Made by a program: the position numbers and the translations under genes. DNA of 64,000 nt from Megalobrama amblycephala (Eukaryota; Chordata; Actinopteri; Cypriniformes; Xenocyprididae), in contig NC_063061.1 of assembly GCF_018812025.1 (NCBI RefSeq), positions 35,330,115-35,394,114 of the forward strand, given 5' to 3'. Under the pieces are notes generated by a model. It worked only from the letters and a program-made list of their open reading frames with translations. It was not told the origin of the DNA and did not search any database. Shown here in pieces: positions 34,201 to 43,683 of this stretch (positions are counted from its first letter, which is position 1; every line of letters starts with the position of its first letter).

Positions 34201-37200
34201 CACCGGAGAACTCGTGGAGGAGGATACCCGCTCCCAAGACGAGAGCGGTCCAACCTCATCTAAACAAGCTAAATTTGTTGTTTAGGTGATTTGTTCAGGA
34301 TCGGGCTTCTGAACAATACTGTTTTCAAATGTTATTATAAATGTTTTCAGCGATTTTTTCCTGTCTTTAATGCAGTTACATACAAACATAAGCTACCACA
34401 CACATACATGCTACACACAGCAAGGAATGTTTAAGCTGTGTCCGAAACCGCTCACTCGTTCTCCGATTCACTAATCCCCATATAGTGTATTTGAGTGCAC
34501 TATATCTGCAAAGAGCGAAGTGAGTAAATACGGACACTGACGTAGCCTATAGGCTAACTGTGCGTCGGAGAGCTGGAGCTATCACAGAAACGACTCAACA
34601 CGTGATAAAATTACTTTTATCATACATGTCACTTCATAAAATATTAATAACAATCTTAATGACTTTTGTAATCATACATACCATACCTGCCAGCTTTGTA
34701 GTTTAATCGATTGTATGGTTTGTCATGCTTAATATGTATTCATAATCATTAAATACTATAAAAAAAAACTGCAAAGAAAAATAAACATTAACAAGTGTAC
34801 AATATTTCATATATTTATTAGTTTATATTTCATATATTTGCAAGTTATTTTTATTTTGTTAGAATCTCACGCTCACAGATGACGTGGTCGTTGAGCGCCC
34901 TCAGGCGACTGTTATGATTGCATTTAAATTAATAAGCTACCTATAGATGATTAATGAATATTTTTAAGTCAAGTTGCTGTTTTTATACTTCTGTAATATT
35001 TTTCAGTCAATATTAAATTACAGAAAGAAAGATTCAGTTGGTGGTGTATTTTTGTAGGTTTCAAAGTAACTTAAATGTAAAGTAATTAGTAATCTGATTA
35101 CTTTTTACATGCAGTAATCAGTAATGTAATCAAATTACAATTTTAATGTAGTAATTTGTAATTTGTAGTGGATTACTTTTTTTGAGTAACTTACCCAACA
35201 CTGGTTATTTCACTACAAAACCTCAGAATCAAGATCAGACGAAGGACAAGCAGAAACAAATGATAAAAGCTTTGATCAAGTACATGCACACTAACGCAAT
35301 CATCAACATTAAACAACATAATCTTTTATGAAACTTTTTAACATTACTGAATGAAATGTTGAACCCATGAAGAGGTGTAAGAAAATATATAAGGTATCAA
35401 AAGTATAACATGCGAGATTTGGAGCGTGATCTATGAATCCGATCCAGACATGGCCTTTAAAAAAAAAGCTTGATTTTCTCAGCTTATTGTTCAAAATGTT
35501 GCTATTTTTAAATGAAACTCAGCCACATTAAAGAGTTAATAAAAAGACCACATGAAAGTAGAATAAGATGTTTGTTTTTTTATTATTAAAAGCAGATTCT
35601 GTGTTTTTTATTTGACATATTGTATCATGTTCAGCTATTCATACTGTAGGGGAATTTTATAGTTAAAGACCAGATATGTTGGATAAAGAGAAAAATAATA
35701 AATTGAAGAAAGTTTTCCGAACTTAAATTGTTATAATTCATGAACACTTTTGAATACAGACATAAGGTTGGTAGCCTGACGTGGTCATACTCAATTCTAG
35801 TTCGAATATGAGTCTGATACTGCTCCATTGGGCTTTGATTATGGGGGCGTATTTCAACCGATCCAGGAAAGACCTCAATTGGATAGACCTACAACCAATC
35901 AGAGCTACAGAGTAAGTGACGTATGTTGAGCGACGCATAGTTGTCAACAGAACACTTCTTAGCGACCATCGGGGCCAGCTGATAAATCAAACTTTTGCCG
36001 AATCCCGTAGGAAGGACGGCAAAGACATCTTTCCCATCGACAAATGCCTTGATCGCAGTCCTCTGTTCCTCTTTTAAAATTAATGCGCTGTCGATATCTT
36101 CTATAACGGACGCGATGGCGGAATCTACACATTTCAGTTCTTCAACAACAGCCATCATTGTTGTAAACTAATTGACCTTTCGCAAAGACTCGCCCCCCTT
36201 AGTTACTGTTGTTTTGTCCGACAAGCTGTGGCGCTGTCACGCCACACAGAGTGGAAAATACATCGCAGGAGCAAAGAGGAAACTGACAACACATCGACAG
36301 ACGAGACAGAGCAGGTAACTTATGATATTAAACAAAGTCCCAGCTTTCAAACTGTGTAGTTATTAAAAAAATTCAAACAATAAAAACCGTTTTGTGGCTC
36401 TTTAATGTGTTGTGACCATGATCGTGACAGATTTCTGTAGCGCCTCAGCTCAAGAGGCTCGTTAACCGATCATCTCTTCCTACTAGTCCATTTATAGCAT
36501 CAAATAAACATGAATGAACATGAGAATGAATGTTGTTTCAAACGCGGAAAGTGTCAATATGCACAATTTTTCAAGTTTAACTCCACCGATGTTAATCTTC
36601 TAACTCCTGACTGCTTTGTCGGACAAAATGGCGGATGCGGCGTTCTGATTGTTAGATCGCTTGTCAATCAAACTCCCCAAGCGCTCTTTAATGACGTGGG
36701 TGGTTACGTAACCGCAGATAGCCTGTCCATCATCGATTAAAGCCCGCCCTGGCAATTTGATTGGCTCGGCCTTCTGGGAGCCGAGCATAATTACTCCACA
36801 ATGGATCGAGTCCAGACCGAACTTCCCGTCCAAAAAATTTTGTGGGCGGGGTTCGGGCTGGCACCCAGGCTATAAGGTTGGTCTCTTTTTAAAGAAAACA
36901 ATCAGCAGATTATTTCCGGCTGTGAAATAATTTCGAAGCATGACAGTATAAAAAGTTATGCAAGTTTAAATTTACTGTAAAGAAAATGTACTGGACTATT
37001 TTATAATTTTTTATATAAAATAAATATTTTACAAAATAGTTTTTAATCCAAAATTGCTATAAAATTAAAGCCATGTCTCAATAAGTTGTGTTCCAAATTT
37101 GAAGTTGATATTAAAAAAATTGAGGTTCCTATGCAATTTTGTTTAGGCATTATACCAAAAAAAGCCACCGGGTGACACCCAAACTCCATTGAATTATGTT

Positions 37201-39722
37201 GATGCATTTTTTCTGTCACAAATGCATACATTTCTCTTTCAATATTACTTTTATAACAAAATAATTACCAAATATGGAATCTTGAGACTCAGACCTTTCC
37301 AGCGATATGTATTTTGTCAAGATTATAAAAAGTTTTGATTCTAAAAGACCGTAATATGACAGCCCGCACTTAGGGGGAGGAGACCGCCAAAAGATTTTGA
37401 GGTACAATTTCCATGGTAACACAAAGTCCGATTTCAAAATGGTTTTCACAGAATTAATTTTGAGTTTTTAAGCTTTCAAATGATATATAATTTATGATTA
37501 TTACTTAAATATTTTATAGGGACAAAGGCAACAAAATATAATTTTTGTGAAAAAGGTCAGAATTACTATTATGATGTATATTTTTGAGGGGCACTCCTGT
37601 CATAAATTAATCTATTACTGTTCCTACATAATTTGTAACAAAAAACAGTGGTCAAATTTCTATTTAGGAGTCTTAGACCTTTCCAATGATATATAATTTG
37701 TTATGATTAGATTAGATTTTAATTGTAATAAAGTTAAGTAAACGTAGGTGTAGGGCTGTGACGATAACCGCGGTAATAAGATGTCGACTGCGGTGTTTAG
37801 GTCATCACCGTCATCACCGCACTCTTTTTTTTAAAAAATTTTATTATTTGCTAGTGAAAGTTACAGAAATGCATATGGTGTGTTATATGAAGTATAAACA
37901 ATTTGTCAATGTTTGCCAATTTACTGTCTTCCGTCCCGGCAGCGTCTGCAGTATTTCCTCTGCCGAACGAACAGCAAGAGCAGAACGAATTTGTCAAACG
38001 TTTTAAACTCAACAAAATTGTGAAATGCATAGATCAAGAGCATGCTCACAGATGAAAATAACAGAACAAAACAGCGTTGGATGAAGTAGATTAGCGAAAT
38101 ATAGGCCCTATCCAGTCTTTTTTTTCCCCTTCTCCCAAAACAGCTTATATACTGTACTACTGTTTCAGCTATTAAAATAGTTCAGTTTTGTATGTAATGT
38201 AAAAATGGTTATATTTTGTTTCTTTTCTTTATAAAATTAGTTTACAAAAATGTTTGGAGCATTTTTTTGTTAGTTAAATGTAAGTTTTTTTTTTTTTTTT
38301 TTTTTTTAAGTAGGATAATGGCCAAGCGGCCAGCGGCAGACAATGAGTTGATCATAGCCCATGTTTTAATAAATTTAGCCTTCTCAAATCATAAGGACTT
38401 GTCTAAAATATAATCTATAGATATAAAACAGTTCAAGCATATCACAATGTTAGTTTAAATGTTTAACCTAAATAAATGTGCGCTCTTAGACGCATATCCA
38501 ATCGTTTGTACGGAGTGAAGCTGAAGCGGGCTCTGCAGGACATGGAGGCGTTAGCTAGATCTCTTGTATTTTTTTTTAACAGTGGAAACATCTTAAAATA
38601 GGCATTCATTTTTGCTCATAAGAGTAATACATCATTCCAAACTGTAAAGGTCAACTTTTGTTCGTGTACACTCACAATATCAACAAAACATTGTGCTTTT
38701 CTGCCGTCTGTGTTGCCTTCATATTCTGGGCTCATCTGGTTTTCTGTCCGTAGTTGTTTACGGCCCCCTCCAGAATTATGAATGCCCCCCCAGTTCGTGT
38801 GTCCTGGCGCCGGCCCTGCTACAGTGTATAATATAGCGACATTATTTCCGGGTCCAATACATTGCTGGTGTTCGTGCACATCAGCAAGTCAGTGCCTTTT
38901 TTTTCTGCCCTTTTTAATTAGTCTATTTATATATTCATTTAAAAAAAATTATTTTATTATTGTTAATATAATTTGCCGTTTAAATAATAAAGAAGACCGA
39001 CTGCTTTATTTCCATGTTCATTTACAAGCTGCATGCGTTCTTAAGTCATTATATTTCCACGGAGGTCGGGGGAGGGGGGTTGCGATTAACCGCCAAACCA
39101 CGGTGATATGTTGCGTCTTCACCGCGGTAAGAAAAATCCCATACCGTCACAGCCCTACGTAGGTGTCCCGTATACAAGACGGTGACAGCTAAGGGGTTAA
39201 TAAATAAATCACATGAAATGCGATTTTTACAAATCTGTTTCCCATTCAAAAATCTAATTTGTTTAAATGGTTATAGATATAGGGATTATGTACAAAATAT
39301 TTCAATTAGGACTTATTTATTGCTTGATTTACTGTTCAATTACTGCTATTTATGTTCAGGTATGTTAAATGTTAGTACAGCACTTTTGAGCATTAACAGA
39401 AAAAAATATTTTCCATTGTTCTCTATTCAGAAGATGATATTGGGTTTAATGTTGCAAAAAATAATTGTTTTGTTTTGTATTCTGTAAGATTATACTTCTG
39501 TATATTCTCTATTTCTGTAGAGCTGGACATTTTAATAATGATCAAATGAGTTCAGCTGTGAGAATAAAACCAACCTGTTTGTTCCTCAATATCTTCATGT
39601 TTCACTCTGAATGTTTCTTCAATCTTTATTTCTTCTTTATTAAACTCAATCTTCATGTCTCCAGTCTCCTCTTTAATAATAATTATCTTTATATCTTCAC
39701 TTTCCTCTTTAATAAACTCCAT
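22237..39722 (-). CDS. C2H2 zinc-finger protein, fish FTZF type, two coding exons
   Basis: Likely a nuclear sequence-specific DNA-binding protein of the lineage-expanded fish zinc-finger clusters. Exon 1 (39722-39575) encodes [13 protein letters not shown], then [15 protein letters not shown], with donor CAG/GTTGGT. Exon 2 (23393-22237) opens with an acceptor TTTTAG and continues [20 protein letters not shown], the standard second part of this family. The join is phase 1 and in frame, giving about 434 residues. Exon 2 contains 12 tandem C2H2 fingers with H-TGEKP-type linkers; fingers 8-11 share the [13 protein letters not shown] pattern and look like recent internal duplicates. The 16.2 kb intron is filled by nested transposons. 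The donor is not a strong consensus (GTTGGT). No stop or frameshift is seen, so the gene looks intact. An alternative is that exon 1 belongs to a lost neighbour, but the exact join argues otherwise. Confidence 0.82.
23394..24660. other. Intron of the zinc-finger gene, AT-rich, no element recognised
   Basis: A/T-rich sequence directly after the acceptor of exon 2. No inverted repeats, tandem arrays or coding blocks were recognised. Confidence 0.4.
24668..24805. repeat. Harbinger-like terminal fragment (GGGGTGTATTCCGGAAAGC)
   Basis: The end GGGGTGTATTCCGGAAAGC is a close variant of common fish Harbinger MITE termini (GGGGTGCGTTTCCC class). The opposite end was not found, probably removed by the hAT insertion that follows. 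Confidence 0.4.
25640..26950 (+). pseudogene. Gag-protease region of the Gypsy element
   Basis: Gag runs from about [20 protein letters not shown] through a retrotransposon capsid block ([20 protein letters not shown]) to a CCHC zinc knuckle, [14 protein letters not shown] (about 26440-26481). The aspartic protease follows with the active-site motif [12 protein letters not shown] (about 26607-26642) and LGYPWL. The open frame actually begins upstream at 25463, but its first roughly 55 residues are flanking non-retroviral sequence, so the real start codon is lost. A frameshift near 26900 separates it from the polymerase part. Confidence 0.85.
26960..28310 (+). pseudogene. Reverse transcriptase-RNase H region of the Gypsy element
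   Basis: Reverse transcriptase blocks appear in order: [15 protein letters not shown], a frameshift near 27340, [23 protein letters not shown], and the catalytic YIDD ([13 protein letters not shown], about 27570). The connection [12 protein letters not shown] and RNase H with [16 protein letters not shown] and KELLAIKAA follow. RNase H ends abruptly after [11 protein letters not shown] with a deletion that removes its tail and the beginning of integrase. The catalytic Asp pair of the polymerase is intact but the frame is not. Confidence 0.85.
28310..29666 (+). pseudogene. Integrase and chromodomain region of the Gypsy element
   Basis: The HHCC zinc domain ([10 protein letters not shown] and CSVCAQSK) and core domain ([23 protein letters not shown]) are readable. 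A TGA lies at 28680-28682. A deletion near 28870 removes residues before [11 protein letters not shown]. After a further shift near 29090 and a gap, a chromodomain is seen at about 29395-29515 ([20 protein letters not shown], then DWEGYGPEE). A basic Pro/Arg tail leads to the polypurine run. Chromodomains in this position target integration to chromatin marks. Confidence 0.82.
29626..29925 (+). repeat. 3' LTR (start) of the Gypsy element
   Basis: It begins TGTAACGCCACGCCAGCAG immediately after a G13-A-TTC purine tract. Internal TTGCCATT/GCCTGTTTGACC repeats follow. The 3' end is not clean; homology to an LTR fades into an A-run near 29920. No second copy of the LTR exists in the window. Confidence 0.6.
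30340..30620 (+). pseudogene. C-terminal acidic coding block with poly-A signal, transposon-associated
   Basis: An open block ends with [18 protein letters not shown] followed by an [13 protein letters not shown] tail and a TGA at 30502-30504. AATAAA follows at about 30610. Some 140 bp further a hAT-like right end (..AGAACCCTG, 30763) occurs. The arrangement (acidic C-terminus, poly-A signal, terminal repeat) looks like the 3' end of a DNA-transposon gene. I do not recognise the protein. Confidence 0.35.
30670..30763. repeat. hAT right-end fragment (first of two)
   Basis: Contains GCCACATTGGCTGGTGATCA, AAAAAAGTTAATTTAGAACC and the end ACCCTG. The same end, diverged, is repeated at 31850-31937. 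Confidence 0.5.
31283..31440. repeat. Retroposon 3' tail with (TCCAA)n
   Basis: Five TCCAA-type units at 31283-31306 precede CTTTATTTATATAGCACATT and a region with CAAAGTGCTGCACAA, a tail seen on many fish retroposons, then an AAATA-rich run. The family is not certain. Confidence 0.5.
31850..31937. repeat. hAT right-end fragment (second of two)
   Basis: CTAGCCACAGTGGCAGGTGA, then AAAAAAGTTCATGTCAAGCC and CTG. Homologous to 30670-30763, which suggests two nested or tandem hAT fragments. Confidence 0.5.
32319..32690 (+). pseudogene. hAT transposase C-terminal fragment
   Basis: It reads [20 protein letters not shown], then, after a one-base shift, [19 protein letters not shown], a 108-bp MITE, and [12 protein letters not shown]. 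Removing the MITE and one copy of its CAG duplication brings [17 protein letters not shown] together, the classical hAT dimerisation signature. The element's right end may be the TTTTGACAGCCCTA at about 33100-33113. Confidence 0.75.
32500..32607. mobile_element. 108-bp Harbinger-type MITE with CAG duplication
   Basis: The ends AGGTGCGTTTCCC and GGGAAACACACCC are the well-known Harbinger MITE type of fish. CAG flanks both sides (32497-32499 and 32608-32610). Excision of the element and one CAG restores the hAT transposase frame, which dates the MITE after the hAT. Confidence 0.85.
33110..33325. repeat. Dispersed repeat, partner of 4405-4620
   Basis: Starts right after the hAT end GACAGCCCTA. 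The sequence from TCTGAATCGGTGGTC onwards matches the copy at 4405-4620, so the latter approximates an empty site on this side of the hAT insertion. Confidence 0.55.
33740..33960 (+). repeat. Diverged repeat, inverted relative to 36990-37210
   Basis: Shares blocks such as AATGGAGCTTGGGTGTCA, GAAACACAAC and TGGCTTTAATTT with the complement of 36990-37210. The pair flanks the hAT and RecQ-carrying elements in opposite orientation. Confidence 0.5.
34014..35203. mobile_element. Non-autonomous hAT element, perfect 8-bp duplication
   Basis: The left end CAGAGTTGGGTATAACGCG mirrors the right end GAGTAACTTACCCAACACTG. The octamer GTTATTTC occurs immediately outside both ends (34006-34013 and 35204-35211). 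The interior repeats ATTACTGCA/TAATCAGTAATG motifs near each end. No transposase. This is one of the best defined elements in the window. Confidence 0.93.
35212..35762. other. Non-coding stretch in the zinc-finger intron
   Basis: Unique-looking AT-rich sequence between the hAT and the 9-bp-duplication element. No feature recognised. Confidence 0.4.
35772..36872. mobile_element. Element with 9-bp target duplication carrying a RecQ-like fragment (MULE-like?)
   Basis: The nonamer TAAGGTTGG flanks a 1101-bp insert (35763-35771 and 36873-36881). The insert begins TAGCCTGACG and ends CCCAGGCTA, a short TAGCCTG inverted terminus, with looser similarity inside (CTCCATTG on the left, its counterpart CCACAATGGA on the right). 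A 9-bp duplication fits Mutator-like elements best; hAT makes 8 and Harbinger makes 3. It has no transposase. It carries, on the minus strand, the first coding segment of a RecQ-type helicase. Confidence 0.7.
35889..36158 (-). pseudogene. RecQ-like DNA helicase N-terminal fragment, captured
   Basis: From an ATG at 36158 the minus strand reads [20 protein letters not shown], then [20 protein letters not shown] (Q-motif-like, with EEQ..AI) and [17 protein letters not shown], a Walker A (PTGFGKS) as in RecQ helicases. Helicase similarity stops after VAKK; the remaining residues to 35889 are unrelated, suggesting either an exon edge or the capture breakpoint. Motifs Ia-VI are absent, so no helicase activity is possible. 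The start and the first roughly 65 codons are open. Confidence 0.75.
36990..37210 (-). repeat. Diverged repeat, inverted relative to 33740-33960
   Basis: The complement reads GGAGTTTGGGTGTCA, GGAACACAACTT and TGGCTTTAATTTTATAGC, matching the 33.8 kb copy in order and spacing. Confidence 0.5.
37211..37742. other. Non-coding stretch, AT-rich
   Basis: Contains an internal similarity (GACCTTTCCAGCGATATGTA near 37300 and GACCTTTCCAATGATATATA near 37677) indicating an old local repeat. No coding feature. Confidence 0.4.
37751..39157. mobile_element. Non-autonomous hAT element, perfect 8-bp duplication CGTAGGTG
   Basis: The left end TAGGGCTGTGACGATAACCG (37751) mirrors the right end ATACCGTCACAGCCCTA (39157). 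CGTAGGTG lies immediately outside both (37743-37750 and 39158-39165). Sub-terminal CCGCGGTAAT / ACCGCGGTAAG are also mirrored. A short frame near 38318 ([12 protein letters not shown]) is not convincing as a transposase piece. The element is 1.4 kb and lacks a transposase. Confidence 0.93.
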
Positions 39723-39792
39723 ATTTAAGAAGAGAATAATTAACAAAGTTAACTGTTTCTATCGATTTTTACTTTCTTCAGCAGAATCATAA

Positions 39793-40180
39793 GATGCAGC
39801 AGCGCCGCAGTCTTATGAAAGGAAAGTCATTTTTACAATAGTGAGAGCATGAAGGCAGCATTGTGACTCCTGTTTCCTTGGAAAATAAAAGCGGCGAAAT
39901 CCAAAAAACGTGATAAATACGGAATTGGAAGAAAAACTGGAAAGACACAACATATCTTCGAAGGAATAACTTATAGAAGTGATAAGGAAAGAAGCTGGGC
40001 TGCTACATTATTTACAGGACCGGATTATCCATAGTAGTGTCCTGGGGCACCAGCCAATAGGGGGGCAACAAGTTTATTGTATTTTGTTTTGTATGTATAT
40101 TATTTATCATTTTTTAATGATACAATATATACAGGGTAAAAAGCCCTGCCCCTTTGAGGATTCAGCTGTTTTTTTTTTTT
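39793..40180. repeat. Upstream segment of the zinc-finger gene, copy A
   Basis: GATGCAGCAGCGCCGCAGT at 39793, then TTGTGACTCC, AAAATAAAAG, AATTGGAA, AAAGACACAAC and GGATTCAGCTGTTTTTT appear in this order. The same series recurs at 40546-40700. Because copy A lies just 5' of exon 1, it may contain the promoter or 5' UTR. Confidence 0.65.
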
Positions 40181-40545
40181 TTTTAATGTTTACAGTGCCG
40201 TTTCAAGTCGAACAAGCTTCATTGAGGATTGCAGCTTATCGTTGCTTACAACGGCGAACCCCGGAGTGCAAGCTCTAAAAATAGATTAATTTACCAAAGT
40301 ACTCACCTCAAATTCTCTCTGTTGAAAACAAAGTTTCTTTTTTTTTGTTATTTTCCGCACAAATTAGCTGCAGATGAAGAGCGCCAGCTTGACATCCATT
40401 TTCAGATCCCGCGCACAGTGTGTTGCTTAGCAGTCTCAATCGAAACGTTTTGTTCTTCTCCGACTGTCAGTTAAGGAAACAATCGGTATGTGTGTTCTGT
40501 TCATTTAGGTGTGTCCCCGGCTTAATTAACTGTTTTGTCAACATA

Positions 40546-40700
40546 AGATGCAGCAGCGCCGCAGTATCATGTTGTGACTCCAAAATAAAAGTCCTGATCG
40601 GAATTTGGAAAGACACAACGCTTATCTACATTATTTATTGTAATTTTATTGTATTTTGTCATTTTTCAAGGGTAAAAAAGGATTCAGCTGTTTTTTTGTT
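40546..40700. repeat. Upstream segment of the zinc-finger gene, copy B
   Basis: A shorter duplicate of 39793-40180 with the same ordered blocks, in direct orientation about 750 bp further upstream. Confidence 0.65.
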
Positions 40701-41388
40701 TTGTTTTTTTTTGTAAACAGAACCCCCTTGATCTAAATTATTTATTCTTGAAGTCAACCTGTGATTTTAAGTTAATATTTAAATGTTTTGTCAACATATC
40801 AACTTGGTTACCTATATGACATAATGCAAGTAAAAAAACATTTAATATTTTTAGTAGGTTAAGAGTTTAATAATTTTATTGTAAATGTTACTCATTCAAT
40901 TATTAAATTGTGATTATAGAAAACAATTTATTAAAAGTGTAAAATGAAATTTCAACATAATAAAGTGTGTTCATACATTAAATATGATGATTGTATTTAT
41001 AGGAAAAATGCACATTCCTATTTACATTTATGCTGAACAGTCCAGTGGCAGTCTTACGAGTGTGTTTTTCTGAAGAAGATGCAGTTCCTCCACTGAGATT
41101 CAGCAGGGCAACAATTGAGATGAGGAGAAAGGATCACGGCTTGTTCTTGTTGACGGCAGACGCGTTTGCAATGCCAACATCTGTGCATAATGTCATTGAG
41201 GTCATGTTTTACCAGGAAAAAAAGCAAAATCTCTTTTACAAAAGCATCCTGGCCCAGAGTGACGGCAACACATCTCACGTGGGTTTAACAGATAACATCC
41301 ATACATACATATTTAAATACATACAAACTAATCAAAACATCTACAAACCGATGTTTCTGTCTCCAAATCATTTAACATCACTTTAAAA
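40701..41388. other. AT-rich stretch with an open frame of unknown nature
   Basis: A plus frame at 41030-41386 (MLNSPVAVLRVCFSEEDAVP...) is followed directly by the LINE tail. Composition is protein-like for about 80 residues, but no family is recognised. Confidence 0.3.
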
Positions 41389-41735
41389 ATGTCCAGTGAA
41401 ACCAACTCCTTAAGTTTCAGTGTTGTACCTAGGATAGTTAAATCCACTAAAGGAGGGAGAGCGTTTTCACATTTGGCTCCTAAACTCTTGAATAACCTTC
41501 CTGATAATGTTCGGGGCTCAGACTCGCTCACCCAGTTTAAATCTAGATTAAAGACACATCTCTTTAGCCAAGCATTCACATAATGCATCTCATGTCAGAT
41601 CAATTGCACGTATCTTTACTTAATGTTATGAACAGCAGCTACGCTAAATATTCTCTATTTGCTTTTCTGTTTTACCTCGGGACACCTGTCCCGAGGCGAC
41701 TAGAGAGCACATCAGCTTCAGTTTGGATCCAGCCT
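41389..41735 (+). mobile_element. LINE 3' end (CR1/L2/Rex1-like C-terminus and tail)
   Basis: The frame at 41389-41583 reads KGGRAFSHLAPKLLNNLPDN followed by SDSLTQFKSRLKTHLFSQAF, the conserved C-terminus of non-LTR reverse-transcriptase ORFs. It is followed by a short 3' tail with CCGAGGCGACTAGAG and CAGTTTGGATCCAGCCTCT. The copy is heavily 5'-truncated, with no polymerase domain. Confidence 0.75.
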
Positions 41736-41737
41736 CT

Positions 41738-42790
41738 TAAAGGTGCCCAAGAATGTTTTTTCACAAGATGTAATATAAGTCTAAGGTGTCCCCTGAATGT
41801 GTCTGTGAAGTTTCAGATCAAAATACCCCATAGATTTTTTTAAATTAATTTTTTTAACTGCCTATTTTGGGGCATCATTAACTATGCACTGATTTACACT
41901 CGACGCCGCCCCTTTAAATGCTCACGCTCCCTGCCAAACGAGCTCTCGACTATATTACAGCCAGGGCATTTACAAAGTTCACACAGCTAATATAACCCTC
42001 AAATGGATCTTTACAAGATGTTCGTCATGCATACTGAATGCATGCGTCGGATTATGTGAGTATTGTATTTATTTGGGTGTTTACATTTGATATTGAATGA
42101 GTTTGAGGCTGTGCTCTGTGGCTAACGGCTAAATGGAAAAAGTGTCATTACACTGTATTCAGCACAAACTAGGCTACCATAATATGTAAGGAACATGTAT
42201 GTACATGTTTGTGTTTTTGAAGGAATAACGTTTATGCGTGGTTATTGAAAAAACAAAAAATTTAACAACTTAACTGAAATAAAGCCAAAAAATATATATT
42301 AAATCTTTGTTCACAAGACTTCTGGTTATTGGAGGTTGTAGACTAGAGTTTTTGCTTCAAAATGAGGTAAAAATTGACCTGAAATGACTTGCATAATAAT
42401 GAGCTCTTTCAGTCAGGTAGACTGTGAAAAAACCTGTGAGACATTGATCATGTCTCAAGCTCATGGTGTATATCAAACATACAGAAAAAACAGCAATACT
42501 GTGAAATATTATTACAATTTAATTTATATTCTTTAAAATATCATGTATTTCTGTGATGCAAAGTGTCTGAACAATTATGTTACCTCTATGGCATTTCATA
42601 TAGGCTTTTAGCTTAAAAGCATGCACATTTGGAGAAATATTGATGGATTCTCATATGTTTGTCAATTTTCTATACAGAGGAGTAATATTCAGGATTTATT
42701 GTCATCACTATGAGTGCTGGATACTGTCAATTCATACTTGCAGCCGGAGGGCGCTCTGTGCACCTTTAGTCCACAAATGCCTGAGCACTA
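41738..42790. repeat. Large TTAAAGGTGCCC-type interspersed repeat (one end found)
   Basis: Starts with TTAAAGGTGCCCAAGAATG, a very common fish repeat end of TTAA-target type. It continues with AAGTTTCAGATCAAAATACC. The opposite end may be the GTGCACCTTTAG at about 42757-42768, but the mirror is weak. No transposase. Confidence 0.45.
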
Positions 42791-43314
42791 AAGAAGAATA
42801 GGCAATCCAAGAATTAACCGAACTAACAGAGGCCAGAGATCGCTAACTATGGCTATTCAAAACACTTTTCAAGACAATAAATACGCAACTGAGTTGATGA
42901 ATGTATGTATTGACTGAATTTGCGTCTGAATAGCGCTGGCCTCCGTGGGCGTGGCCGCATTAGTGGGTAATGAGCTGAATCAAGGACTTCTGACATGGCT
43001 CTCTTTTCATACAGATTACATAAACAGAGAATGTTTGTTTTCGATTTGACTTACACAATTTAAAACCTGACATTTCAACGTTTTTTAGACAGAAGTCTCA
43101 TTTTTTTGTGATTAGTATTCACTAAGTTACAGTTCATTTTCTGAGAACTATCAGATTGGACTTCCTTCAGAGGGAGACGAGAGATCACGCATCATGTTAG
43201 TTTTCTTTATTTTACAAAAAGCACAACATTTTGTTTTTACTCTGAGTGTACACAAATAAAAGAAGATATTCCACAGATTAAAATGGTGTATAACTCATAA
43301 TTGTATGTGCAACA
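42791..43314. other. Non-coding stretch
   Basis: Includes a GGGCGTGGCCGCATTAGTG-type fish repeat piece at about 42948. Nothing else is recognised. Confidence 0.35.
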
Positions 43315-43584
43315 TTGACAGAGTATTTTGAGTCTCTTTCACACTGGTTAGAAAAAAAACGCGGTGATCACGCCGGCGTGACCGCCGACCCCAGAGTGTT
43401 AATAGTCACCTATGACCAGCTGGAGTTTCTGCTTGAGCTGCATTTCTCAGTTCCAGACATGGCCAGATTACTGGGTGTGAGTAAATCGACTGTCAAGAGA
43501 AGACTCAGGCAGTACAGTCTGTCTGTTAGACAGGCCTACAGTGTTATCTCTGACGAGGACCTCAAGAAATATCTTAATGTTTAA
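43315..43584 (+). pseudogene. Helix-turn-helix leader of an integrase-type (Ginger-like?) ORF
   Basis: The 89-residue frame contains YDQLEFLLELHFSVPDMARL followed by LGVSKSTVKRRLRQYSLSVR and SVISDEDLKKYL. This resembles the HTH leader of fish proteins that continue into an rve-type integrase core, with the S-I/V-SD-E-L signature just before the core. The core is not present downstream; the frame stops at 43584. It is probably a 5' exon remnant of a transposon-derived gene. Confidence 0.5.
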
Positions 43585-43683
43585 TATAGTTTCTACTAGG
43601 TAAGTGTGTCCAACATGTTGAAGATCCCTTAAACTTAAAAACTTTGACCATAGCTTGTTCATTTTAAATCCTTTTTTTTTCCA

